Source: Ceratotherium simum simum (lineage: Eukaryota > Chordata > Mammalia > Perissodactyla > Rhinocerotidae). Taken from it: DNA of 64,000 nt. Where the stretch lies: assembly GCF_000283155.1 (NCBI RefSeq), contig NW_004454195.1, positions 5,205,608 to 5,269,607 on the forward strand, read 5' to 3'. Below, piece after piece: positions 1 to 10,310 of this stretch. Each line of letters opens with the position of its first letter. Within the stretch, counting starts at the first letter, position 1. Made by a program: the position numbers and the translations under genes. Under the pieces are notes generated by a model that had not been told where the DNA came from, searched no databases, and saw nothing but the letters and a program-made list of their open reading frames with translations.

Positions 1-121
1 GTTGTTGATTGTTTCTAATAGTTTTCCAACAGATTCTTTAGGGTTTTCTATATATACAATCATGTCATCTGCAAATAGTGCGAGTTTCACTTCTTCGTTA
101 CCTATTTGGATTCCTTTTAAA
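1..121 (-). mobile_element. L1 ORF2 fragment (reverse transcriptase region)
   Basis: This stretch is the reverse complement of L1 ORF2 sequence around the FADD catalytic motif. It closely matches, in the opposite orientation, the L1 copy at about 15180-15300 in this same window. The element continues beyond the left edge of the window, so its true length is unknown. Confidence 0.85.
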
Positions 122-227
122 ATAACACACCATTTTAACAGTCAAGCGTTTTTCACATAGAAACAAGCAAACCACATCACTTCTTCTTGATTGATAGCTC
201 CAATAAAAATGTGTTATACTTGTATGG

Positions 228-767
228 GCCTCTTGTTAACAGATTGTAGGGTGGCTTCTATACTCCCTGTCTCCTGGTTTTCAGGCCCTTGTTTAATCTC
301 TTCCTCTTAACTCTGGGCAGGATCTATAACTTGCTTCTAACCAATAAAATACGGCAAAGGTGATGAAATGTCACCTGCATGATTAGGTTATATAACACCT
401 ATCTTGCAAGGAAACTCACTCCTTTGCTGGCTTTGAAGAAGCAAGCTGCCACGATGTAAGTTGCTCTATGGAGAGGGTCACATGGCAAGGAACTGACAGC
501 CAGCAAGAAACTGAGGCCCTCAATCCAACAGTCTGTAAGGAACTAAATGCTCCCAATAACTACGTGAGTTTAGATGAGGATCCTTCCCCAGTCGAACCTT
601 CAGATGAGAACTCAACCCTCACAGATACCTTGATTGCAGCCTTTCACAGGAATCTGTATCCAGACTCCTGACTTTCAGATATGATGAAATAATAAAATAA
701 TAAACACATCTTGTTTTAAGTGACTATGTCTGTGCTGTATATTATACAGCAATAGATAACTAATACA
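228..767 (+). mobile_element. MLT1-type MaLR solo LTR
   Basis: The sequence has the layout of mammalian MaLR/MLT1 LTRs: a 5' segment with 'gcttctaaccaata', the 'ggctttgaagaagcaagctg' block, an AATAAA-containing segment at about 690-705, and the terminal 'taactaataca'. No internal retroviral sequence follows, so it is a solo LTR. The 67-codon frame inside it (468-671) is LTR sequence and not a gene. The subfamily is uncertain. Confidence 0.75.
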
Positions 768-1540
768 GGGCCTTTAAAATTGTTAAACCATCTATTTATA
801 TGATCACTTCATAGCCAAGAGAACATGGTCTTTCTGACAGAGGATCAAGAGGCTTCACATACTTTTAGCTACCCTACAAACTATACAACCTAAAGCATTA
901 ACAATAGTAGTAGAAGCTGCAGTAGCAGCAGCAACAATGGATGTGACTCTTTTGGTAAATCTATTCCAGGCTTGAATCCATTTGAGGATAGACTCAGGCA
1001 ATTTCAAAACTTAACAAAATAACCATCCATCTTGGCCAACCACAAAAGTACTTAAAGCACAGTTTTCCAAATTATGGGTTGTAATCAGTATTTTATTTTT
1101 GAATTATTAGAAGAGAAAATATCAGAACGCATGACATGTAAACACTTGTTAGATCAAATCAATTCAATTCTATAATTATTGAGGACCTATTCTATACAAA
1201 ACACTATGTCATCAGCTAGAAGAGTCTCATAGGCAGGAATAAGACAAATGTACAAGTAACCACATATAAGGAACAATACGACAAGGAACAAAGGAACAGA
1301 CGGCCAAATCAAGGAAAGAAACAACCATAACTAGAATGGGGAAACCAGGAAAGCGGTCATGAAGGAGACAGCATTTTAGACAGGCCATGAATAAGAAGGT
1401 AGGATTTCACAAGTGTATAGAGAGGCAGGTAGAGAGAAAAATGACAATTCTCTCCAGAAGGAGATAACAGCCAATTGCCTAGAGTGATGGAGAAAGGAGG
1501 AGGGTAGAGGGGGAAAAGGGGGGAAGGGAGGAGAAAGAGA
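768..1540. other. AT-rich sequence with a possible old L2/MIR-class tail
   Basis: There is no gene-like structure. About 1150-1400 has the wording of an old LINE/SINE tail in reverse ('attgaggacctattct', then a purine-rich stretch), but it is too diverged to name. Confidence 0.3.
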
Positions 1541-1544
1541 GTGA

Positions 1545-1578
<34 letters not shown>

Positions 1579-1579
1579 A
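1541..1579 (+). repeat. (TG)n-(GA)n microsatellite
   Basis: A run of GT dinucleotides is followed directly by GA dinucleotides. A G-rich purine tract lies upstream (about 1496-1540). Confidence 0.95.
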
Positions 1580-2070
1580 CAAGGGTTGTTAAGATAGAGT
1601 CAGGCTGGAGAGAAGACTGAACACCTTGCTGAGAAGTCTGTATTTAAATTACCAGACACCCATAGCAAAATTTTAACCGCACTGGGTCAAAGAAAATGAT
1701 ACTCTTTATCTTTTGGCCTTGTGTTATGTGACTCTAGAACTGTTATCTGAGAAGCATCCCTAGGGTTAGACTCATGTTGTGGCATGTTATGATTATGGAG
1801 AAGGGGACTGAATGTGGGCCTAAAACATTAGGTGATAGTTCAACTTTATTAACCACTTGTAGAACTTCCTTCTCAATTCTGCCTTTTGATATTTTGTAAA
1901 TAAATTAATTTGTGTGGAGATAAGTCAATATTGATTCATGACCAAATACATTCTTATTGTTCACGATTTACTTTCATCAACATTACTTCATTGTAACAAC
2001 TTTTAAAATGGTATTATGATATATACTATAAAATATACAATACCATAAACTCAGTATAATGTTCTATTAT

Positions 2071-2288
2071 CAAGAGTTGGCAAACTTTTCCTATAAAAAT
2101 CAGATAGTAAATATTTTAGGCTTTGAGGGCCATATGGTCTCTGTTGCAACTATTCAATTCTGCAGTTGAACAGCAAGGGTGGCCACAGACAATCTGTAAA
2201 TGAGTGTGGCTCTGTTGCAATTAAACTTTATTTACAAAAACAAGTAACAGGTTCTGTTTGGCCTATGGGCCATGGATTGCTGACCTGG
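2071..2288 (+). mobile_element. hAT-class MITE
   Basis: It is a short non-autonomous DNA transposon. It begins with 'gagttggcaaac' and ends 'ggattgctgacctgg', imperfect terminal inverted repeats of the same family as the large element at 17688-20910. The flanking octamers tctattat (2063-2070) and tctatatt (2290-2297) resemble a decayed 8-bp target-site duplication, the size hAT elements make. Confidence 0.75.
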
Positions 2289-2314
2289 ATCTATATTTTA
2301 TTTCATTAATTTAC

Positions 2315-2348
2315 TTTCACATAGAAGAGTATTTCACATAGAAGAGTA
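2315..2348 (+). repeat. 17-bp perfect tandem duplication
   Basis: The unit tttcacatagaagagta occurs twice, head to tail, with no mismatch. Confidence 0.9.
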
Positions 2349-2376
2349 AAATAGAACTCTTTCCTGAACAGTGAAA

Positions 2377-2393
2377 TTTATATATATATATAT

Positions 2394-2424
<31 letters not shown>

Positions 2425-2427
2425 TAT
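2377..2427 (+). repeat. (TA)n-(CATA)n-(CA)n compound microsatellite
   Basis: Alternating TA passes into CATA units and then CA units, ending in TATA. Confidence 0.95.
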
Positions 2428-2589
2428 AAAATCATATCAATGCTTATTGAAGTTGTATTATACGTCAGGTACTAAGCTAAGTTTATTAGCGCCAACATAT
2501 CAGAGTAACTTCCAGAAATGCAGGAGATCATCCAGAAGAAAATCCTGTCAGCTTTGTCTTCAAAATATACCTCAAACCCAACCTCTTCT

Positions 2590-2890
2590 CAGCTCCTCCG
2601 TTACTACTCGAGCCATCCATTCAGTTAACGTCTACCAAGCACACACACTGGATCAGGCTCTGTCCAAGGCACCTGAGAAATATGAGAGTGTAAAACCAAG
2701 ACAAATCCTCATCCTTGGGGAGCTTACATTCTGGTAAGTAATGAATGTCAATAAATAATAAACCTAATAAACAATGATACGGTATATTAGAAAGTGAGAC
2801 ATGCTATGGAGAAAAGCAATAGAGGGGGGAAAAAGAGCAGACTTGGGGATGTCAGGGCAGGGGGAGAGTGACAATTTTAAATAGTGTGGT
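2590..2890 (-). mobile_element. Old L2/L3-class LINE 3' end (reverse)
   Basis: It reads 'ccatccattcagttaacgtc', 'cttggggagcttacattct', then an AATAAA-rich and purine-rich stretch. This is the pattern of reversed CR1-type LINE tails in mammals. The 96-codon frame at 2447-2737 overlaps it and is not a gene. Confidence 0.4.
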
Positions 2891-2929
2891 CAGTTTAGGC
2901 CTGAGCCATCTGTGACTAGAGTGCTCCAG

Positions 2930-3600
2930 ATTATAATCCTCCAGGAAGGGCTCCCACTAGGAGGGTCGCTTCCATCACCTCTCACCTGGACTACTACAGC
3001 AGCTTTCTATTCTCTCTTCTTCCATTCCGGATATTCTCCACGCCACAGCCAAACAGTACTTCTAAAATGCCCATCAGGTCACACCAGTCCCCTGCTCATG
3101 CCAATTCCCACGGTGAATATAATCCAAAGCCTGACCTGCTTCCTGGTCACCCTCCCAATCTCACGTCCTACCACCTTCTCTCTCCACACTCTACCTGCCT
3201 GGCTTCCTTACAGTTCCACACTACGTGCCTTCCATCCCAAGGCCTTCTGCCTCTGCCTGAGATGCTCTTCCCCATATATCCGCATGGCTCTCTCTCACAC
3301 TTTCTTCCTATCTCAGATCAAATACCACCACCTCAAAGGCCATCCCTAAAACTTCTCTGTCCAAAAGAGCCCCCTCTGTTGCTCCACATCTCCTCAGCCT
3401 GCTTTATTTTTCCTCATTGCACTTACCACTATCTGACAATTTTATACAGTCTTTTGTTTATCTGTTTGTCTATTTCCCACACTAGAAACTAAACTCCACG
3501 AAGACAGAGACTTTGCCCCCAACACGGCATCCCTAACACCTAAAATAACGTCTGGCACATAGTAGGCCATCAATAAACATTCTGGAAAGAATGCATGAAT
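2930..3600 (+). mobile_element. LINE2 (L2) 3' half
   Basis: It follows the L2 consensus order: 'ctactacagcagctttct', the Leu/Pro-rich coding tail, 'aactaaactccacgaagac', 'gtctggcacatagtagg' and the terminal 'caataaacattctgg'. The overlapping open frames of 145 and 141 codons (2912-3349, 3067-3492) are degraded L2 ORF2 sequence. Confidence 0.85.
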
Positions 3601-3789
3601 GTGGTACTATTTTATAAAAGAGGAATCAGAGCTTTCCCAAGCACACAGTGAAAGAGTGACCAAGTCAGGACTCGAGTTTAAGATTGTTGGAGACTACAGC
3701 CAAAACTCCTCACCAATAGCCTCTTAAGGCATGTCTTCGTGGAACTGGAAATAGAGACATCAATAATAAATCTGCACATATAGACAGTG

Positions 3790-3995
3790 CTAAATCACTT
3801 TAAGAACAAGTTATGCTTGTGGTTAGGAACACTAGTCTGGTGTTTTACTAGCTTTGTGACTTTAAACAAATCATTCTTTACCTCATCTATAAATTCGAAT
3901 AATATGGGTCCCTACCTCAGAGGGTTGGTGGCAAGAACAAACAAGTTAATATCTGTAACTTACTTAGAAAAGGCTTGGAACAGTATAGCTACTCA
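3790..3995 (+). mobile_element. MIR SINE
   Basis: It has the MIR core ('ctagctttgtgactttaaac', 'cctcatctataaa') followed by the 'cctacctcagagggttggt' segment. A weaker reverse MIR-like stretch precedes it at about 3590-3700. The 70-codon frame at 3787-3999 is MIR sequence. Confidence 0.8.
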
Positions 3996-4004
3996 TTAAT
4001 TTCT

Positions 4005-4269
4005 TTTTAATTTTTTAATAAATTTATACCCACTTCACCTGTTTCTCCCACTCCCTACTCCCTGTCTCTGTCTGGCAATTACCAATCTGCTCCTCTATAT
4101 CTATGAGCTTAGTTTTTTGTTTTTTTTAGATTCTATATATAAGAGAGATCATATGGTATTTGTCTTTCTCCATCCGACTTATTTCACTTAGCATAACACC
4201 CTCAATATCCATCCATGTTGTCACAAATGGAAAGATTTCATTCTTTTTTATGGCTGAATAATATTCCAT

Positions 4270-4305
<36 letters not shown>

Positions 4306-4562
4306 AATTTCTTTATCCATTCATCCATCAAGGGACACTTAGGCTGTTTCCATATCTTGGCTATTGTAAATAATGCTGCAATGAACATGTGCGTGCAGAT
4401 ATCTTTTTGAGTCAGTGTTTTCATTTTCTTTGGATAAATACCCAAAAGCAGAATTGCTGGATCATATGGTAGCTCTACTTTTAATTTTTTGAGGAATCTC
4501 CATACTGTTTTCCATAGTGGCTGCACCAGTTTACATTCCCACCAACAGTGCACAAGGGTGGC
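4005..4562 (-). mobile_element. L1 3' end (ORF2 C-terminus and 3' region)
   Basis: On the minus strand the 83-codon frame 4302-4553 encodes the typical L1 ORF2 C-terminal text ([20 protein letters not shown], then [12 protein letters not shown]). It is followed by the usual '[12 protein letters not shown]' segment in a second frame. A (TA)n run at 4273-4301 interrupts the two. The left end has a T-rich stretch consistent with a reversed A-tail. Confidence 0.9.
4273..4301 (+). repeat. (TA)n microsatellite inside L1
   Basis: About 14 uninterrupted TA units lie inside the L1 ORF2/3' region. Confidence 0.95.
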
Positions 4563-6498
4563 AGTATTGCTATTATATTACCATTAAGCAGAATGGCTTT
4601 CAGGCATGAAAACTTGACTCCAGCCAGATGGAATGTACTGATGTAACCACAGGCAGTGAAATGAGGTGTGATTAGAGTCAGAAGCCTACGCCCTCTTCTG
4701 CTAGCACCACTGCAATCCTTGCTTGTAAGGAGCTGTGAGAGGTGACAATGCTGTCTACACATTTTTAGGCCTATGACCTTCGGCTTACTTTTGAGAATTC
4801 TGGGGAGCACCAAGTGAAAGAAAGCACAAACTCTTAGAGGGAATCCACTTGCCCCCATGGCAGGCTACACATTAGACTTTGGCCCTGTCGAGTGGTGTTC
4901 CCAGGGAGAAGAAGCCTCTTCTAGGTGGGGTGACCAGGTACTAAGCAGCCTCCATAGCTGCATGAGGCCTCACCGACGAGGGCAGGCGAGAATTGTACCT
5001 GAGGGGGTGGCCCATAAGGTATCATCTTAAATACTGAACAAAAATGATAACTAAAATTTTTTGACATGGCATTTACTGACTGCTCTCTTCCTATTTCTAT
5101 AATAAAAAACCCACTTGTAAAGCAGAATATAAAGAAAAGTATTCATACACTTTAAAAAAAATCTTCACACTTTGCATTTATCTTCAAGTATAGAAAACAG
5201 TCTCATTTGTTTGGTGATCAAAGCTTTCAATACACCATAAGATGAATGTGTCATGATTTTTAGATCATTTCATGCCTGAATACCTGGTCGCCTTAGGATA
5301 GTATCTAGGTAGTTGGAGTTTTCTGCCACTAAAGGTGTGAAGAAAATTTCAGGTATTAGTTTGACCATCAGGAATACAGGAGACAAAGCCTTAAATGAAT
5401 AAAAACAAAAATACATTTGCCAAAAACAATTAATATACTACCACTCCTTTAAAAAGTTGAAAATCATATTCACAGAGGCTTGGAGTCAGAAGAAACCCAC
5501 AAGGCACACCTATCAAATTCTCAAAAAATACACTCTAATTCTTTTGCTTATTAAATTAAAAGAGATGTTTGCTTATAGCCCACTTGAAACTTTTTAGGAT
5601 AGCCCAGCAGACTGTCATCTTGGCTAAACTATCCATTAATATAGGTAAAAAATAAATACTCTACATAAATATTTAAGGAAACAAAACATGGGAAAATAAA
5701 ACACACAAATCAAAGTTCTGCAACAATATATGTTAGCTACATGGAATGGGAAAAAATGGAAAGCACCATTTGAAAATAGTACTATCAGAAATTGTTCTGA
5801 CCAGGTGAAGTGAGTAACTTGTAAACACAAAGGACTCTAGTTCAACCAAACGATTGTTGTAATATACAGCATAAATCACCCAAGCACTTGCATCATCCAT
5901 GAACTGAAGAAACACATACTTCTGTATCAGTTAATAACATATAGAGAATGAAGAGATTTTGTTAAACATTCTATAAAACCTAAACTCTAAACATACACAA
6001 TAATCAAAATGTGTCACAAGAGGGTGAGCAAACAGTCTCTCACTACTCCCTAGCAGACCACATCAGCTCACTGTGACTTCATAGCAACAGCAGCACTTTT
6101 AAAAAATATATATACCATACTGGTATAGCACAACATATTGATAAGATTTTACTATGAATTCTTAAATGTTTATGTATGTTTAATGCACCTGTTCTAACAA
6201 AGCCTACTCTTTCATTCTGAATGAAGCCTTATAAAGTTGACGCCCTGAATGGGCAATTATTTAATCGTTCTTCTTTATTTTCAGTGGTCATAATACGCAT
6301 CTACAATGTTTTTAAATAATTGATTTCCATTATAGGAGATAGAACATTAGCTCAACTTTAATGAGAAGAACCTATCACTTTTCTTAAATACAAAACACTC
6401 CGACAAAAAATAATTGGTTGATACTGGATTGCTATTTATAATACTGACAATCTGATAATGTTATAATAATTTGAGTTTATTGCTCCATAGTCTATGAG
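4563..6498. other. Unassigned AT-rich sequence
   Basis: I recognise no repeat family. The minus strand has one frame of about 60 codons (5720-5903) directly behind an AG acceptor-like site, listed separately. 4563-5040 is less AT-rich and may be an old unrecognised repeat. Confidence 0.4.
5720..5903 (-). other. Weak exon-like open frame behind an acceptor-like site
   Basis: On the minus strand 'tgtgtttcttcag' is followed by an open frame of about 60 codons (starts FMDDASAWVIYAVYYNNR). I do not recognise the protein. No good donor follows: the best candidate is a weak GT in 'acaagttactc'. It may be an exon remnant or chance; the context around it is AT-rich with no other supporting exon. Confidence 0.15.
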
Positions 6499-6985
6499 TC
6501 ATGAGTGAGGTACAAATGTGAGACACATGACATTACTATCATAGAACAGTTTATAGGACACAGTCCAGAAATATTCCTCAGGTGAAGAAATTGCTAACTC
6601 CAGTTTGAAACATGTTATCAAAGACCATTATCTACCCCTTGATTGTGACAGTATAACATTTAGTTCCACAAGACCAAACAAGAGATTGTGAAACCTCTGA
6701 AATAAGCCATCATCATAGAAATGACTCACTAGTTTGAGGAGAGCACCTTTGGGAAAAGCTGACAACACAATATGAACCATAATGGAAATGACTACTTGGC
6801 GAAGAGGATTGAAGGGCATGGGGAATGGAGGTGCAAGGCTCAGGAAAGAGTAAAAAACCTTTTCTTCAGGAAGAGGAAGCTTCTTTGAGAGCCGGAAACT
6901 TCAGGTAATACTCATGTTCATCCAGTCTGCCATTATTTTCACACAGCATTCTTTAAGACTAAGCAATTTTTTCAAAAAATCCTAT
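6499..6985 (-). pseudogene. Possible decayed coding remnant of unknown identity
   Basis: Reading the minus strand from about 6985 down to a stop at 6499-6501, a single frame stays open for about 160 codons except for two internal stops: a TGA near 6906 and a TAA near 6628-6630. The uninterrupted middle stretch of about 90 codons includes the 63-codon frame at 6628-6819 (MPFNPLRQVVISIMVHIVLS onward). It has mixed hydrophobic and charged composition with few low-complexity runs. An AATAAA-like hexamer lies just after the final stop (about 6477-6482). This could be a processed or unitary pseudogene, or the 3' end of an untranslated transcript, or chance in AT-rich DNA. I do not recognise the family. 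No poly(A) tail or target-site duplication was found. Confidence 0.3.
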
Positions 6986-7129
6986 GATAAAGTTCCTTAT
7001 TGATGTAAACTGTAAAAATCCTTAGTATAATAGTAGTAAATCTGTGCTCTCTTGGGTCACACCAAGCTGATTAGACAAATGGTGTGTTTCTGTGCTCGCT
7101 GGAGATGGAGGACAACGTTATATCACTAC

Positions 7130-8362
7130 TATCCTTCAAACAATAACTTTTTAGACAGGTTTTTAAAACACCTAAAAGTCTCCATATTATTTAATCTAAT
7201 AATATAAAACAAATCAGTAGCATAAAATAAAACCAGTTTGAGAATAAGCATGACATCTACTTTCTCTGACCTTCTGACAAAGAGAACTTTTTAAAACCTA
7301 TAATTACTATGAAGAGATAAAGAAAAAAACTAATTAAGCAAAATTCCACTTCAACTTTTAAAAACAGTTTGCCTTACAGAAGACTTTATGGAGGATGTTT
7401 ACACATATCTCTTGACCCTACTGTGGAGCCTGCATGCACATATATTAATAAAAAGAATTAGTGCTATAAGCAAAATCTTGGAAATTAAAACCTAAATTCC
7501 AGTTCCAATTATACCAATAACTAGTGATATGAATTTGTCTTCATTTTTCTAATATTTAAAATGAGTGTAATACTTATCTTTCAGACAGTTTTAAGGATTA
7601 AGCAAAAATAACATAAGTAATACCACACAATACATTACACATAATATCCTCAAAGAATGTTGGGTCCTTGTCCACACCCTGCCTCCCACAGTCTTCTATC
7701 TAGACTAATTAAAATGCAAAGTGTTAAACAGTAATGAAACAAATACTTATTAATTCATCATAATAAGGAATAGCCACTGACTTTTGAGATATGAAAACAG
7801 CAATGGAGATGGTAGAATAACATTTGTTAAAGAAATGGGGGAGATCACTATAGAATGTTATAAGATAGATATGTGAGGACCAGGACTGATTACATGAAAA
7901 AGGTCCAAGAAGGGCTTGTTAATGAAACCACTCAAAAAAAAAAATGCAGCCACTAATATATTTTTTTAAGTTTTCTGATGATACAATTTGATTAACTCTG
8001 TTTGCTTTTTTGTGATTCTTAATTTGGGTCTGAAAAATACCACTTTCATTCTATTCACTTATATATAATACAATTAAATGATTTTCAAGAACAATGTAAG
8101 AAAGAACATTTTCATCTTCTAAAATTAAGCAGGACATAAGCTATAAGAAAATTTAATGAGCTCTACTTCTCTTTTCTATGATGATGCTTTGTTAGATAAC
8201 GATGGAGATTTGTGTTTATGGGTAAACTGTAAACTAGCACATCACAATGCTGATACGCTATAGTACTAATTTTACCCAGCAGCAGACCCTAAAATACACT
8301 TATAGAAATAAAATTACAAAAGAACCTTGAAATAAATAGAAGAGAACATAACAATAAAATAC
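7130..8362. other. Unassigned AT-rich sequence
   Basis: No recognisable repeat, exon or RNA gene. An A-run at 7935-7944 and a T-run at 7970-7976 are the only marked low-complexity stretches. Confidence 0.4.
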
Positions 8363-8363
8363 C

Positions 8364-8669
8364 GTACTGGGTTGAATGGCGTATCCCCAAAATTCGCTTG
8401 TACCCAAAACCTGTAAAGGTGACCTTATTCAGAAATGGGGTCTTCGCAGGTATACTCAAGAACAGAGAAGTTAGGACACAGACACAGAGGAAAGAAGGTC
8501 ATGTGAAGAAGAAGAAAAAGATGAGAGTTATGTTCAGAAAGAGCATGGCCCTGCCTAAACCCGGATTTTGGATTTCTGGCCTCTGAAACTGTAAGAGAAT
8601 AAATTTCTGTTATTTTAAGCCACCCAGTTTGTGGTACTTTGTTATGGTAGCCCTAGGAAATTAATACAA
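8364..8669 (+). mobile_element. MLT1-type MaLR solo LTR
   Basis: It has the MLT1 order: 'gggttgaatggcgtatcccc', 'gtgaccttattcagaaatgg', 'agcatggccctgcc', 'aataaatttctgttatttta', 'agccacccagtttgtggtac' and the terminal 'attaatacaa'. The 62-codon frame inside is LTR sequence. Confidence 0.85.
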
Positions 8670-8754
8670 GTATGTGCACAGAAAACTCATTCCAATTATG
8701 TTAAATTAACATGCAATTATATGCATACCAACATATGAAATGTTACCAAACTGT

Positions 8755-8870
8755 TAACAATGGCTATCTTTGGGTGGCAGACTAGCTGATTTTTATTCTA
8801 TTATTTGTGCTGCCTCCAAATTTTCTAAACCTTTTTTCAATAAACATGTTTACTTTTAAAATCAGAATAA
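8755..8870 (+). mobile_element. Old L1 3' UTR fragment
   Basis: 'ggctatctttgggtggcaga' through 'tttctaaacc' and 'caataaacatgttta' is the pattern of an old mammalian L1 3' end. Confidence 0.5.
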
Positions 8871-9383
8871 AAGCCAATAAAGATTCTGACTCTATAAAAA
8901 AAGTGTACAAACACTAAACTAATCAGGAAGCAAGGCATAAGAAAAAAACCACGCAAAATTAGAAAGGGCAAGGAAGAATAACCATCAAAACAGAAACTAA
9001 TTTTAAAAATAAGAGACTATTTTGCACAAACTTATGTAAAGGATTTTGAAAATCTAGATGAAATGGATAATTTTCTAGAAAAGTATAATTTAGCAAAACT
9101 GATCCCAGGAAAGGCAGGAATACAAAAAAATCCAATTACCAGAGCAGAAATAGAGAATCTTAGAGCACTCCTTCCTCTATCCAGCCTTTAGAGATTAGAT
9201 GATATGAGTGCTACATAAACTATTCCTAAAAAAAGAAAAACAAGAAAAATATCCAATACTGTTCTATTAAACAAACATGATAATAGTTCTGAAATCTGAC
9301 AAAGAATCCAAAAAAAAACCCAGCAACCATTCTCAGGACTACCAATGCAAAAATGCTAAATAAAACACTGGCAAAAAGACTTG

Positions 9384-9775
9384 CTTCTGGCCAAGATGGC
9401 GTGACAGGAAATCATATGTACTATGTGGTTTACAATATATAAAAAAGTAAAATGAAGGACAACAATTGAATCAAGAAGGAAAGGAGGATGTAATATCATA
9501 CTGCTATAAGGTTCTAAAGTGGTATGATATAACTTGGAAATAAATTGTAGTAAAAATATAAATACTGTAAACTGTAGAGCAACAACTATGAAAATGGGAA
9601 AATACAGAGCTAGAATAATAAAAATTCACATTTCACGAAAAAGAAGGCAGAAGAGGAAAAAAGTACCCAAAAACACATGGGATGAATAGAACACAGCAAA
9701 ATGGGAGAATTAAATCCAACACACCAATAACCACATTAAATGTAAATGGTCTTAACACACCAATAAAAAGATGAG
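9384..9775 (+). mobile_element. Second L1 piece inserted in the old L1
   Basis: 'ggccaagatggcg' opens the piece and 'accacattaaatgtaaatgg' closes it. The latter belongs to L1 ORF2 N-terminal sequence, which is out of order relative to the surrounding ORF2, so this is a separate or rearranged L1 segment. Confidence 0.55.
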
Positions 9776-9862
9776 CTCAGAATTTCCCCAAAATAAAAAG
9801 CTATACTGCAAGAAAACTACAGACCAACATTTCTCATGAACACAGATGTAAAATCTCTTTGT

Positions 9863-10097
9863 GGGGGCCGGCTCGGTGGCATCGCGGTTAAGTGCATGCT
9901 CTCTGCAGGTCTGGATCCCGGGCGTGCACCGACGCACCACTTGTCAAGCCATGCTGTGGCGGCATCCCATATAAAGTAGAGGAAGATGGGCACGAGTGTT
10001 AGCCCAGGGCCAATCTTCCTTGGCAAAAAAGAGGAGGACTGGCATCGGACGTTAGCTCAGGGCTAATCTTCCTCACACAAAAAAAGAAAAAAACCAA
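9863..10097 (+). mobile_element. ERE SINE, short-middle type
   Basis: GGGGGCCGGC head, 'gcggttaagtgcatgct' A-box region, 'ggatcccgggcgtgcaccga', then 'cttgtcaagccatgctgtgg' and two 'gttagc' blocks before an A-rich tail. It lies inside the old L1. The head keeps tRNA-like promoter boxes, but it is a SINE and not a tRNA gene. Confidence 0.95.
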
Positions 10098-10147
10098 ATT
10101 GTTTGTAAAATTTTAGCAAATTAAATACAAAAATGCATAAAATAAGG

Positions 10148-10310
10148 GATAATTTGGCACAAGTGTGTGGTGATGGTTTGTAGTTAGTATTTGGGTGATG
10201 AACATGATGTAATCTATGCAGAAATAGAAGTATAATGATGTACACCTGAAACTTACACAATGTTATAAACCAATGTTACTGCAATAAACAAAGAATTTAA
10301 AAAAAAAAAA
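10148..10310 (+). mobile_element. Young L1 3' UTR with poly(A)
   Basis: 'gatgtacacctgaaacttac' and 'tgttataaaccaatgttact' followed by 'gcaataaa' and an A-run at 10298-10310 is the recent L1 3' end seen in this lineage. It interrupts the old L1 between 'atgcataaaa' and 'taatacatcatagccaag', which read continuously in L1 when the insert is removed. Confidence 0.8.

Noticed and set aside
2912..3492. Two overlapping frames of 145 and 141 codons
   Set aside because: The stretch follows the L2 3' consensus, and the frames are Leu/Pro-rich by-products of it.
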